Assembly: GCF_002264395.1 (NCBI RefSeq)
Contig: NZ_NFVA01000028.1
Coordinates: 1 to 64,000, forward strand
Reading direction: 5' to 3'
Origin: Paenibacillus sp. VTT E-133291
Lineage (GTDB): Bacteria > Bacillota > Bacilli > Paenibacillales > Paenibacillaceae
Length of the DNA stretch: 64,000 nucleotides
The notes beneath the pieces were generated by a model. The model saw nothing but the letters and a program-made list of their open reading frames with translations, searched no databases and was not told the origin of the DNA. The position numbers and the translations under genes are program-made. Below are positions 48,001 through 55,784 of this stretch, in pieces. Each line of letters opens with the position of its first letter. The first letter of the stretch is position 1.

Positions 48001-49816
48001 TTCCATAGGTATAAGGACCTTCAATATTTTGCGAAGTGGCAAAGCCGATCGCTGAGCGGATGTAAGTGGAAGAAGCGCTATAATACATCATATAAGCACC
48101 AGTGGTCCCGTCCGCATTCTTATAATCCTCATTCCAGAAAACGTCTGGAGCCCATATGGAAAATCCGCCTTTACTGTCAGAATCGTTCTCTCCAGCCCAT
48201 TTAAAGGATTCTGCCAGATTCGCGGAAAGATCACCAAAGAGTACGTTGCCCGGTGTTGTATAACCATTTGTGAAACGAGTCCAATTCAGCAGATCATCGC
48301 TTTTGGCCGCATCGATATGAGACCCGAACACATAATACGTTCCTTTGTCTACAGCCACCGAAGGATCATGTACAGAAACATTGGTGAGTGCTGGTGCCGT
48401 TGCTGACGGACCCGGCGTAGCAGTAGGAGTCACTGTAGCTGTAGGAATCGGAGTAGTAGTAGCTGTAGCAACAGCGCCGCCGTCCGATCCACCAGAACCT
48501 GAACCACCAGAACCAGACGTTGCCGTAGCTGTTGGAGTAGGTGTTTCAAATTTGATTAGATTACTGTATTTACTGTCAAAGCTAATCTTACCGGTGCCTT
48601 GGATAGTAATCATCTCGTTTATGCCAAGGATAAGATTCTTGATTGCTGCACCAGCATCTACACGCAGCTTGGCTAATTGGTTCAATGTAACTTCAGTAAT
48701 ATTGCCTGCAGCTAGATGTAGTGTAGGCACTCCTAACGCCCGTACCTCAGCAGAATCAAAGTTTCCTCTCAGCCTGATGATTGAATCGTTCGGGAGCGTA
48801 TTCTCTATAACGACCCGACCGAAGCCTGCTCCCGTCAAAGTAGTATCTTCCTCAAGCGCTACACCGGAATGTACACGTACGCTTGGTACGGCACTCGTTC
48901 CTTTAGTAACGACGCGAAGTCTCCCATTACGCTTATCTACAACCATGTCACCTGCATTAGAGTTACTAAGCACGATACTATTTTCGCCGCCGCCGGATAC
49001 GAATATTGTTCCTTTAACAGTGACGTTATTCAGCGTGATATCGCCTTCTGCAATCCCTTCGGTAAGGTACAGGTTTCCGGAGATGGTGGAGTTGTTCAAC
49101 TCAACACCCGGGCTACTAATTACCATATTCTGAGTGGTAATCCCCGTATAACTCCCGCTCTTAGAAGTGATTTGCCCGGCCAACTTCTCAATCATGCGCA
49201 GTGCTTCCGCTCTTGTTACGGCTTTTGCGCCTTTAAAGCTGCCGTCACTATAACCATTCAAATAACCTTCACCAAATAAAGATATTACAGCTTCTTGGCT
49301 CCATGAGGGTAAATCTTCAACATCTTTTGGTGCAGCGGTATTTGCAGAAGAATTGAGCTGGAATAGTCTGTGCAGCATAACCGCGGCTTCTTGACGGCTT
49401 ACTACCTGTGTTGGACGGAAGGTGCCATCGCTATATCCTGATACATATCCTGCAGCCGAAGCTTTCTGGATATCGCTGTAATAAGCGCCTGACTCCAGTA
49501 CATCCGTGAAGGCAATTTCTGATTTTTCCTGCAAATTAAAGGTCCGATTGATCAATGTAACCCATTCCGCGCGGGTGATCTCTTGATCCGGTTTGTAAAT
49601 TCCATTTCCATAGCCTGAAATCAAGCCCTTATCCACCCAGGATTGAAAATCTTTCTCTGCCCAGTGGCCTGAATAATCGACAGCCTGTTGATGCGTGGAT
49701 AGTGCGATTGTTTTGGAATCGCTTGCAGAAGCTGCTGAAATGAATGGTGCAGGTACTAGCAGCGTGAGTGCAAGAAGTGAAGCGGTTAGCTTACGAGTTG
49801 TTTTCCTCAAATTCAT
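45062..49816 (-). CDS. SLH-anchored GH43 endo-arabinanase-like enzyme with two LamG domains
   Basis: 1584 residues. Signal peptide (1-30); three SLH motifs (about 45-215); repetitive beta-helix-like region (about 222-425); Thr/Pro/Gly linker (430-478); GH43 catalytic domain (about 480-850) with Asp485 (VHDPSVAV), Asp668 (NAIDPTLFYD) and Glu733 (GEGPYIVY); GH43 accessory beta domain; atrophied Ig-like domain; LamG 1; Big_2 domain; LamG 2. The two LamG copies share SGIRLP, TYTVGMWLNP/TYTVSMWLNP and a common end. It should cut arabinan at the cell surface. ATG 49816 follows GGAGGATC. A cre-like site lies 46 bp upstream. Confidence 0.9.
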   Translation of the reverse strand: MNLRKTTRKLTASLLALTLLVPAPFISAASASDSKTIALSTHQQAVDYSGHWAEKDFQSWVDKGLISGYGNGIYKPDQEITRAEWVTLINRTFNLQEKSEIAFTDVLESGAYYSDIQKASAAGYVSGYSDGTFRPTQVVSRQEAAVMLHRLFQLNSSANTAAPKDVEDLPSWSQEAVISLFGEGYLNGYSDGSFKGAKAVTRAEALRMIEKLAGQITSKSGSYTGITTQNMVISSPGVELNNSTISGNLYLTEGIAEGDITLNNVTVKGTIFVSGGGENSIVLSNSNAGDMVVDKRNGRLRVVTKGTSAVPSVRVHSGVALEEDTTLTGAGFGRVVIENTLPNDSIIRLRGNFDSAEVRALGVPTLHLAAGNITEVTLNQLAKLRVDAGAAIKNLILGINEMITIQGTGKISFDSKYSNLIKFETPTPTATATSGSGGSGSGGSDGGAVATATTTPIPTATVTPTATPGPSATAPALTNVSVHDPSVAVDKGTYYVFGSHIDAAKSDDLLNWTRFTNGYTTPGNVLFGDLSANLAESFKWAGENDSDSKGGFSIWAPDVFWNEDYKNADGTTGAYMMYYSASSTYIRSAIGFATSQNIEGPYTYGNTVIYSGFTKEEDYDTNSKINKKWTNTNIQKLINNGTLEDANPDWFDAGGSYKNKTYTNAIDPTLFYDKDGKLWMTYGSWSGGIFILEIDPASGEPKYPGKDGTTADGRLIDRYFGTHISGGMTKSGEGPYIVYDKNTGYYFLYVTYGGLASDGGYNMRQFRSTNPDGPYVDAAGQSAVLATSNDHSAIGNKVLGNFMFTNVNSDPDFQTYGYVASGHNSVNYDEETGKIFNFFHTRFPQRGETHELRVHQMFTNEDGWPLTSPHRYTGETIAAVMQDDVIGAYQFVNHGKDTSAKIKSTTAIELRGDGTITGSVTGSWALKGEYYADLLINETENGATVQNLYKGVFVKQWDSTRQSNVMTFTAMSNKGVTVWGSQIELLSTDQIVSNVKDSLSLGNTSKVYKDLTLPTEAVSGTVITWSSSNEAVVGNDGSVVRPEKGLGNATIELTATIVLGESTATKTFTIVVMELTGNILEDGLVAAYDFEGDLSENGDRTDKGTITGNRINNTGGNITYETGEVGLAAKFDGSSGIRLPNGLIKGNTYTVGMWLNPQELTPFTTAFFGATTDTNWISLLPYGNGGATTRMWFGSQTFHDAEAGIQIPVNQWSHIAFTYDAGTAKLYVNGVLKYTGKGFTDVFDSADAVFSLGVNYWDIPYKGLIDDLRIYESALSAEAVDLLVNGQPDSNVKVSTITISAAEMDVAVGNTFTPQVNVLPTNAGNKKLTWSSSDPSAVSIDGTTGTITALTVGGEAVITATAADDSGVSADYKVNVTDGKVAYYAFDGNLDDSLQWVGTGQVTGIKIEAPTVGNITYGSGIINQAAVFDGVSGIRLPDGLIDSNTYTVSMWLNPEQLTDATTTFFGTASISSWISFVPQNGGGKTLLWSGEAWYDAVSAMKIPENKWTHVAFTVNNGTVKVYLDGVEQFSGEGFPNVFKNKNGVFALGVNYWDVPYKGMIDELKIYSRALKADEVLTEYHSNVN

Positions 49817-50270
49817 GATCCTCCGATTCTATTGATTAGAGATTGCGGCGGTACGAAAAATGTAAAACGCTTACAATAAAACTACTAAAAAAACGTTTTT
49901 CACAAATAAAAATGGATTTGTTTTATGTTCATACAAACCATATCGTGGAAAACGTTGTATATTGATCTCATTTTAAGCATGATATTAGCATATAGTCAAA
50001 TAGAAATTTATGAAAGGATGAATCTATTTATATTTTTATTAATAAAAGGGAGTTGGGTTTGGATAGCGTATGAAAAGTACTGTAGATTACTACTGAAGTT
50101 GTGGAAAGTAAAAGAAGGTGGGAGATGTGGGCGATAAAGAGCTGGATAGTGGAAAGTGATAACTGGTTCATATCACAGTACAGATAGGGGGGCTAAGGAA
50201 GAATAAATACTAATTAGTTGTTCGCCCCCATGAAAGAACCAGCCTTGATTCTTAAGTGTACTAGAAGATT
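49817..50270. promoter_or_regulatory. Intergenic region upstream of the SLH-GH43 gene
   Basis: 454 bp without a supported gene. At 49862-49875 the minus strand reads TGTAAGCGTTTTAC, 12 of 14 matches to the cre consensus, upstream of the GH43 gene. The rest is AT-rich; a 70-codon frame at 49925-50137 has no ribosome site and is not accepted. Confidence 0.45.
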
Positions 50271-51176
50271 TTAAAGGTAATACATTTTGAACATAATATC
50301 TTGATCATGATTTCCGAATTTTTTTCCGAAAATTGTCGCGCCTCCGACGTGTTTTGCATCTTCCTTCACTTCGATCCGGAAAGTCCATCGGTCACAGGTC
50401 GTATCTAAATCTTCTATCGAAACGGAAGACATGGGGTCACCGTCAATGTAAGTTCCATTGTGATTAGTGATTCTAATCGTTTTTAGTAATCCATACTGGT
50501 TAATATTGTGCGGCCACCACTCAGGTGTGAATTTACCTCTTGCATCAGCAAAATCGCCAGGGCTTGTCCAAGTACCTAGTTCCAAGCCGTTCAATGAAAA
50601 GGTAATGTCTGAAGGCCATACGTCATTGGCAAATGGGAATTCAGAAGAAAGCTCTAAGCTAATCTCAAATTGCTGTAAGGTTTCATCTTTTTTTAGGAAA
50701 TTGGCAATGTTGTATTGAACATAACCTTGGGTAAACCATAGAATCTCTGCATCGACTCTTTTAGAGTCCATGAAATACTTGGGTTCGTCTACTCTGCCGA
50801 TAAACTCTTTCTCTGTGGCAAGTCCGCATGTAGGCTTCAGATCATAGTCCGTATAATGACCAATCGGCACGGATGTCTCATAGGAGGCAAAGGAATGAAA
50901 GATTTTCTTAGGGAAGTTAATCTCAATATGATCGACTCTAAGAATTGAAATTTTTTGCATTCCGGATTTACCAGGAACCTTTTCTGTTTTTATGATGCCT
51001 GCATCTTCTAACTTTTTAATATGTTTTGTTACGATGGGACTGCTTATTTTAAGTTCTTCTGCCAAATCTTTGATGTTCATCTTATTTTTGGAGAGTAACT
51101 GAATGATTTTTATTCGTACTTCACTTGCCAAGGCTTCATAAACAACGAGAGAGGACTTGTCTATTTCCAATTGCAT
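50271..51176 (-). CDS. ArsR-like HTH regulator with C-terminal sensor domain (paralogue 3)
   Basis: 301 residues. Winged helix YEALASEVRIKIIQLLSK, then MNIKDLAEELKISSPIVTKHIKKLEDAGII. The C-terminal domain has KPTCGLAT, DEPKYFMD, LNGLELGTWTSPGDFAD, EWWPHNINQYGLLK. ATG 51176 is preferred to TTG 51194: GAAGTGG lies before it and the paralogue starts align. It is divergent from an ABC importer plus GH43 operon, which it most likely regulates. Ligand unknown. Confidence 0.82.
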   Translation of the reverse strand: MQLEIDKSSLVVYEALASEVRIKIIQLLSKNKMNIKDLAEELKISSPIVTKHIKKLEDAGIIKTEKVPGKSGMQKISILRVDHIEINFPKKIFHSFASYETSVPIGHYTDYDLKPTCGLATEKEFIGRVDEPKYFMDSKRVDAEILWFTQGYVQYNIANFLKKDETLQQFEISLELSSEFPFANDVWPSDITFSLNGLELGTWTSPGDFADARGKFTPEWWPHNINQYGLLKTIRITNHNGTYIDGDPMSSVSIEDLDTTCDRWTFRIEVKEDAKHVGGATIFGKKFGNHDQDIMFKMYYL

Positions 51177-51345
51177 TTTATCCACTTCTTTCAAAGTAAT
51201 TTCATATACTGTAAAGTTTATTAATCTCTATATAAAGTAACACGAAAGGTAACTGAAGTAAATAATATATCGCTTTCATCTCGTCTTAATGAACTAAAAG
51301 GTTAACTAAGATTTAAAAAAATCAATTAAGTTTATTTAAAAGTTA

Positions 51346-51375
51346 TTGACTACGCTTTCAAATCGACTGTATACT
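51346..51375 (+). promoter_or_regulatory. Promoter with overlapping cre-like site for the ABC/GH43 operon
   Basis: TTGACT (51346-51351), 18 bp, TATACT (51370-51375). TGACTACGCTTTCA at 51347-51360 matches the cre consensus TGWNANCGNTNWCA at 13 of 14 positions and covers the -35 element and spacer, so CcpA would block the promoter. Confidence 0.65.
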
Positions 51376-51451
51376 AAGTTTAAGTTAATCGTTTCCAACA
51401 AAGTTAATGTGAATGATTATCTTAACATTACAGCTGCAGGGGGAGAGAGTA

Positions 51452-52696
51452 ATGAAAAAGAAATTTGGAGTAGTATTAGCAACGGTTCTAATGTTAACGA
51501 CAGTGTTAGCAGGATGTGGTGGTAAAGATGATAGTAAGACGATTACGTTCTGGACACCGCTGACCGGTGATGATGGTGCTTATATGGATCAAATCGTTAA
51601 AGAATACAATGAAACGAATCCAGAGATTAAAGTGAAGCACGTTATTACAGCTGATATGTACACGAAAATTTCTACCGTTTTGGCTTCCAGCAAAGGTGTT
51701 CCTGATTTAGCCATTATCCACGCTGACCGTGTTCCCGGGTTTGTTAAGCAAGGTGTCTTAGAACCCATGCAGGATACTGTATTGCCGGCACAACCTGAAC
51801 TAAAAGCTGAAAATTACTTACCACAAGCTTGGAACACTGGTAACATCGACGGAACGCAATACACAGTACCTCTTGATATCCACAGTAACGTAATGTATTA
51901 CAATAAAGATTTGCTCAAGAAATATAATGCTGAATCTTTCTTGGATGATAACGTTGTTACGATTGATGAAATGCTTTCCTTGCAAGGTAAATTGGATGAA
52001 GGCGACTATGTAGTGAATGATGCCTTGCTCGGATGGGTTATCCTGGCTCAAATTCAAAACTTGGGCGGAGATATTCAGGTGGATGGCAAACCGGCTGTTA
52101 ACTCCCCAGTATTTAAACAAGCTTTTGAAGATGTTAAGAAAATTGCCGATGCGGGTTTGATGACTCCATTTGGTGAAGACGGTTACTTGATGTTCCAATC
52201 CCAAAATGTACTCTTCTCCACAGATGGAACTTGGAGTTCTACCGCACATGCCGGAGTTGAAGGCTTGAACTTTGGTGTGACTAACATTTATTCTCCAACC
52301 GCTGATAAATTCACGAACAGATCTTCTTCTCACTTGTTCGCTATGCTTAAGAACGACAAGAGAACAGATGAAAAAGAAGTAGGGATTGCTAACTTCTTAG
52401 AATATGTGCGTACAAACTCAATGGAATGGGCAAAAGCTGGTCAAAACGTAGCCAGTAACGTAGTTAACCAAAGTCCAGAATACCAAAACTACATGCAATC
52501 CTTCTTTACTTCTAATGAAAAAGAAATTGAATCCCTTTACATTTACACATATGAGTACTACCCATACATTGCAGAAGCAGTAGATACTTATTGCGCAGAT
52601 ATCGTTCGCGGTAACGTTGATCTAGATGAGACCTTGGCAACCATGCAGAAGTTTGTAGAAGATAAGATCGCAGAAAGCAGCAGTGCAGCGAAATAA
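51452..52696 (+). CDS. Extracellular sugar-binding lipoprotein, arabinan importer
   Basis: 414 residues. Lipobox LAGC with Cys at residue 22 after a short hydrophobic signal; solute-binding family 1 fold (TITFWTPLTGDDGAYMDQIVKEY; VLFSTDGTWSSTA). ATG 51452 is preferred to ATG 51413 because GGGGGAGAG lies just upstream and the signal peptide starts there. It heads the ABC/GH43 operon with promoter and cre-like site at 51346-51375. The cargo is likely arabino-oligosaccharide, from context. Confidence 0.9.
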   Translation: MKKKFGVVLATVLMLTTVLAGCGGKDDSKTITFWTPLTGDDGAYMDQIVKEYNETNPEIKVKHVITADMYTKISTVLASSKGVPDLAIIHADRVPGFVKQGVLEPMQDTVLPAQPELKAENYLPQAWNTGNIDGTQYTVPLDIHSNVMYYNKDLLKKYNAESFLDDNVVTIDEMLSLQGKLDEGDYVVNDALLGWVILAQIQNLGGDIQVDGKPAVNSPVFKQAFEDVKKIADAGLMTPFGEDGYLMFQSQNVLFSTDGTWSSTAHAGVEGLNFGVTNIYSPTADKFTNRSSSHLFAMLKNDKRTDEKEVGIANFLEYVRTNSMEWAKAGQNVASNVVNQSPEYQNYMQSFFTSNEKEIESLYIYTYEYYPYIAEAVDTYCADIVRGNVDLDETLATMQKFVEDKIAESSSAAK

Positions 52697-52775
52697 AGCG
52701 AAATAGAATAGATTGTACGAAGTAATGTGCCGTACTGTGGTGCATTACTTTGTGCAAAAGGAGAAATGAAATCCT

Positions 52776-53654
52776 ATGAAAAAGAAAATAAACTGGGCAC
52801 CTGCCTTCTTTGTAGGTCCGCACGTCATTTTGTTTGCTATCTTCATTTTATTGCCAACGATTTATGGGATTTATGCTTCATTTACAAAGTGGAATTTAAT
52901 GAGTGACCCGGTATGGGTAGGCTTTGATAACTATAAGGCCATTCTTTTTGATGGCAAATCAACGTTTCATACTCAATTTTTCAGAGGTCTGAAAAATACG
53001 CTGGTCTTTGTGGTTCTCTCTGTTCCATTATTAATAGTTATCCCATTAATGGTTGCTGTTGCACTTGAACATAAAAAAGTTAAAATGAAGAGCTTAATTC
53101 AATCTATTCTCTATATTCCAGGCTTAATTTCAATTTCTGCGGCAGCACTAATCTGGCTTTTGATCTTTAATAAGCAATTAGGGATTACTGGTAATCTATT
53201 CGGATCACAAATTGCTTGGCCAGCAAATCAGCCGTATGCGTGGATTATCATCATTGTAATTACACTATGGGGTGGTATTGGGGGCAACATGATTATTTAT
53301 CGTGCTTCCTTAAGTGGTGTTGCGCAGGAATTATATGAATCGGCAGAGCTCGATGGTGCGGGTTCAATTAAAAGATTCACAAGTATCACCTTGCCGTCTA
53401 TTCGTTTTCCATTAATCTATACCTTTGTTATGACAACTGCTGGAGCCTTCAATGTATTCGGCCAACCGTTAATGATGACCGATGGCGGGCCTCGACAAAG
53501 TACACATGTACTCATGATGTATATTCGTCAATTAGCTTTCGGTAATGGTGAATCCATTGCAGGGATGGCATCGGCGATGGCAGTGTTATTGGGATTAGTA
53601 ATCTTGGTGATCTCCGCACTGCAATATTATGTAATGAACCGAAATGCTACATAA
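52776..53654 (+). CDS. Sugar ABC transporter permease (arabinan importer), first subunit
   Basis: 292 residues, six membrane spans. EAA loop ESAELDGAGSIKRFTSITLPSIRF. AAAGGAGAAAT lies upstream of ATG 52776 at a somewhat long distance; no better in-frame start. UgpA/LacF-type permease. No ATPase in the operon. Confidence 0.9.
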   Translation: MKKKINWAPAFFVGPHVILFAIFILLPTIYGIYASFTKWNLMSDPVWVGFDNYKAILFDGKSTFHTQFFRGLKNTLVFVVLSVPLLIVIPLMVAVALEHKKVKMKSLIQSILYIPGLISISAAALIWLLIFNKQLGITGNLFGSQIAWPANQPYAWIIIIVITLWGGIGGNMIIYRASLSGVAQELYESAELDGAGSIKRFTSITLPSIRFPLIYTFVMTTAGAFNVFGQPLMMTDGGPRQSTHVLMMYIRQLAFGNGESIAGMASAMAVLLGLVILVISALQYYVMNRNAT

Positions 53655-53708
53655 GGTTCTCGGGAACTAATGGATTAACAAGGAAATGGAAAAGGTAGGT
53701 GTACTAAA

Positions 53709-54620
53709 ATGTCAAATCAGGCGTTAAATGGCCTAGATAATCGTCCAGTTGTAAATAGAACAGGCAAAGTAAAAGGCTCATCCAATATTAGCATTTCAAA
53801 ATATGTATCATATGCTTTTTTGCTTATCCTTTGTGTGATTTGGATTATTCCGGTTATATTCGGGATTTCCACATCTTTTAGATCACAAACGGAAGTGGTT
53901 TCCACCGGCTTTAGACTATTTCCTGAAACATGGGTTTTTGAGAACTATGTAACGATTCTGAACAATACTTCAACAGCCCCGATTCTACGTTGGTTAGGCA
54001 ATTCATTATTTATCGCGACATCCCACACCATCCTGGTGGTTATTGTGATTTCGATTACTGGCTTTGGTTATACCCGGATTAACTTTAAAGGAAGAGACAC
54101 GTTGTTCTTCACTTTGCTAGGCATCTCCTTCTTCCCCGGTGTGGTTAACTTGATTCCTTCTTACAAAATTATCGATTCCTTGGGTTGGGTGAATACTTCC
54201 TGGGCAATGATTATTCCGGGTCTTGCGGGTATGGGGAACATCTTCTTGGTCAGACAGTTTATGAACGGTATCCCCAAAGAATTAGATGAGTCTGCAAAAG
54301 TTGACGGTGCTAGTGATTTTAGAATTTTCGCACAAATTATATTGCCGCTAGTTAAGCCAATTTTGATTGTTTGCGGATTGTTCTCCTTTACGGGATCTTG
54401 GAATGACTTCCTCTGGCCGGTTATCGTGTACACAGATGTAGACAAAATGCCGGTTACAGCGGGTTTGCTCTTGCTTCAAGATATCTATGGAAACTATCGT
54501 ATGATCGGGCAATTAATGGGGTCGGCGATTTTGGCGATCATTCCAACCTTGCTGCTATTTATATTTGCTCAAAAATACTTCGTTCAATCTATTAACTTGA
54601 ATTCAGGTATTAAAGGGTAG
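53709..54620 (+). CDS. Sugar ABC transporter permease (arabinan importer), second subunit
   Basis: 303 residues, with a longer cytosolic N-terminus (about 30) before six membrane spans. EAA loop DESAKVDGASDFRIFAQIILPLVKP, typical UgpE/GanQ-type C-terminus. AAAAGGTAGG lies upstream of ATG 53709. A hairpin follows before the GH43 gene. Confidence 0.9.
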   Translation: MSNQALNGLDNRPVVNRTGKVKGSSNISISKYVSYAFLLILCVIWIIPVIFGISTSFRSQTEVVSTGFRLFPETWVFENYVTILNNTSTAPILRWLGNSLFIATSHTILVVIVISITGFGYTRINFKGRDTLFFTLLGISFFPGVVNLIPSYKIIDSLGWVNTSWAMIIPGLAGMGNIFLVRQFMNGIPKELDESAKVDGASDFRIFAQIILPLVKPILIVCGLFSFTGSWNDFLWPVIVYTDVDKMPVTAGLLLLQDIYGNYRMIGQLMGSAILAIIPTLLLFIFAQKYFVQSINLNSGIKG

Positions 54621-54643
54621 ATCCAATGAACATAAACTTAAAT

Positions 54644-54677
54644 ACACCTTACCTTCTTTATAAGGAAGGGTGTGTTT
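54644..54677 (+). terminator. Hairpin between permease and GH43 genes
   Basis: ACACC...CCTTC pairs with GAAGG...GGTGT, followed by GTTTT. It may partly terminate transcription so that GH43 is made in smaller amounts. Confidence 0.5.
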
Positions 54678-54725
54678 TGGTGACCCATAAAATTAAAAAT
54701 AAAGAGAGATATAGGAGTTGTCATC

Positions 54726-55688
54726 ATGAGAGAATTCAATGCGAAAAATCCGCTTATTGAGCAAAGGGCAGATCCATGGATCTATAAACATACTGATGGT
54801 TATTATTATTTCATAGCTTCGGTTCCGGAGTTTGATAGAATCGAGCTTCGTCGTTCTAAATCCATTCAGGGATTAGCTGAGGCTGAGGGTAAGACCATTT
54901 GGGTGAAGCATGAAACTGGCTTAATGAGTGCCAACATTTGGGCGCCTGAGATTCACTATATTGATGAAAAATGGTATGTGTATTTTGCAGCAGCACATAC
55001 TTCCGATACGAAAGATGGCTTATTTGATCATCGCATGTTTGCCATAGAAAATTCATCCGCAAATCCTTTGGAAGGGGAATGGGTGGAGAAGGGTCAAATC
55101 AAAACGAAATGGGAATCCTTTGCCCTGGATGCAACCACTTTTGAACACAGAGGGGTTAGATACTACGTTTGGGCACAAAAGGATCCTGATGTTCCTGGTA
55201 ATTCTAATATGTATATCTCCGAAATGGAGAATCCTTGGACATTAAAAGGAGAGCAGGTGTGCATCACCACGCCTGAATATGAATGGGAAAAAATCGGCTT
55301 CCTGGTGAATGAGGGTGCGGCAGTTCTTAAACGTAATGGACGTATTTTCATGACTTTCTCGGCAAGTGCGACAGATCATAACTACTGTATGGGGTTGTTA
55401 ACCGCTGATGAGAATAGTGATTTAATGGATCCGAAATCATGGGTCAAAACACCAGAACCTGTGTTTACGACTTCTGAAGAAAACGGTCAGTATGGTCCGG
55501 GGCATAATAGCTTTACAGTTTCTGAAGATGGCACACAGGATATCCTGGTGTTCCATGCTAGAAGCTATAAGGAGATTGTAGGAGACCCGTTATATGATCC
55601 TAATCGGCATGCGCGTGTGCAAGTGATCGAGTGGAATGAAGATGGAACGCCAAACTTTGGTGCCCCTAGACCGGATACGAAATCTTAA
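54726..55688 (+). CDS. GH43 glycoside hydrolase, copy 2
   Basis: 320 residues, cytosolic. Catalytic carboxylates Asp16 (QRADPW), Asp135 (FALDATTF) and Glu196 (VNEGAAVL). It closely resembles the GH43 at 3861 over its full length and sits in the same relation to an ArsR-like regulator. TATAGGAG precedes ATG 54726. It probably acts on the arabino-oligosaccharides imported by the upstream transporter. Confidence 0.88.
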   Translation: MREFNAKNPLIEQRADPWIYKHTDGYYYFIASVPEFDRIELRRSKSIQGLAEAEGKTIWVKHETGLMSANIWAPEIHYIDEKWYVYFAAAHTSDTKDGLFDHRMFAIENSSANPLEGEWVEKGQIKTKWESFALDATTFEHRGVRYYVWAQKDPDVPGNSNMYISEMENPWTLKGEQVCITTPEYEWEKIGFLVNEGAAVLKRNGRIFMTFSASATDHNYCMGLLTADENSDLMDPKSWVKTPEPVFTTSEENGQYGPGHNSFTVSEDGTQDILVFHARSYKEIVGDPLYDPNRHARVQVIEWNEDGTPNFGAPRPDTKS

Positions 55689-55694
55689 AATAAT

Positions 55695-55719
55695 GCTTCT
55701 CTAGTGTGAAGAAGCTTTT
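55695..55719 (+). terminator. Short terminator after GH43 copy 2
   Basis: GCTTCT/AGAAGC stem followed by TTTTA, immediately after the GH43 stop. A second, stronger hairpin follows at 55739. Confidence 0.55.
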
Positions 55720-55738
55720 ATATTCTTCTATTAATAAA

Positions 55739-55783
55739 GGGGGACGCTTCGTTAGCAATATGCTATCGGAGTGTCCCCCTTTT
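55739..55783. terminator. Strong terminator between GH43 and the ABC-2 permease gene
   Basis: GGGGGAC/GTCCCCC stem extended through TAGCA/TGCTA with an ATA loop, followed by TTTT. It ends just before the stop of the convergent permease gene. Confidence 0.8.
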
Positions 55784-55784
55784 C

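Noticed and set aside
48345..49133. A 262-codon plus-strand frame
   Set aside because: It lies antisense to the SLH-GH43 gene; its Val/Pro/Thr-rich sequence mirrors the linker and beta-helix region of the real gene.
49925..50137. A 70-codon plus-strand frame in the gap before the third regulator
   Set aside because: No ribosome site, AT-rich random composition, no recognisable protein pattern.
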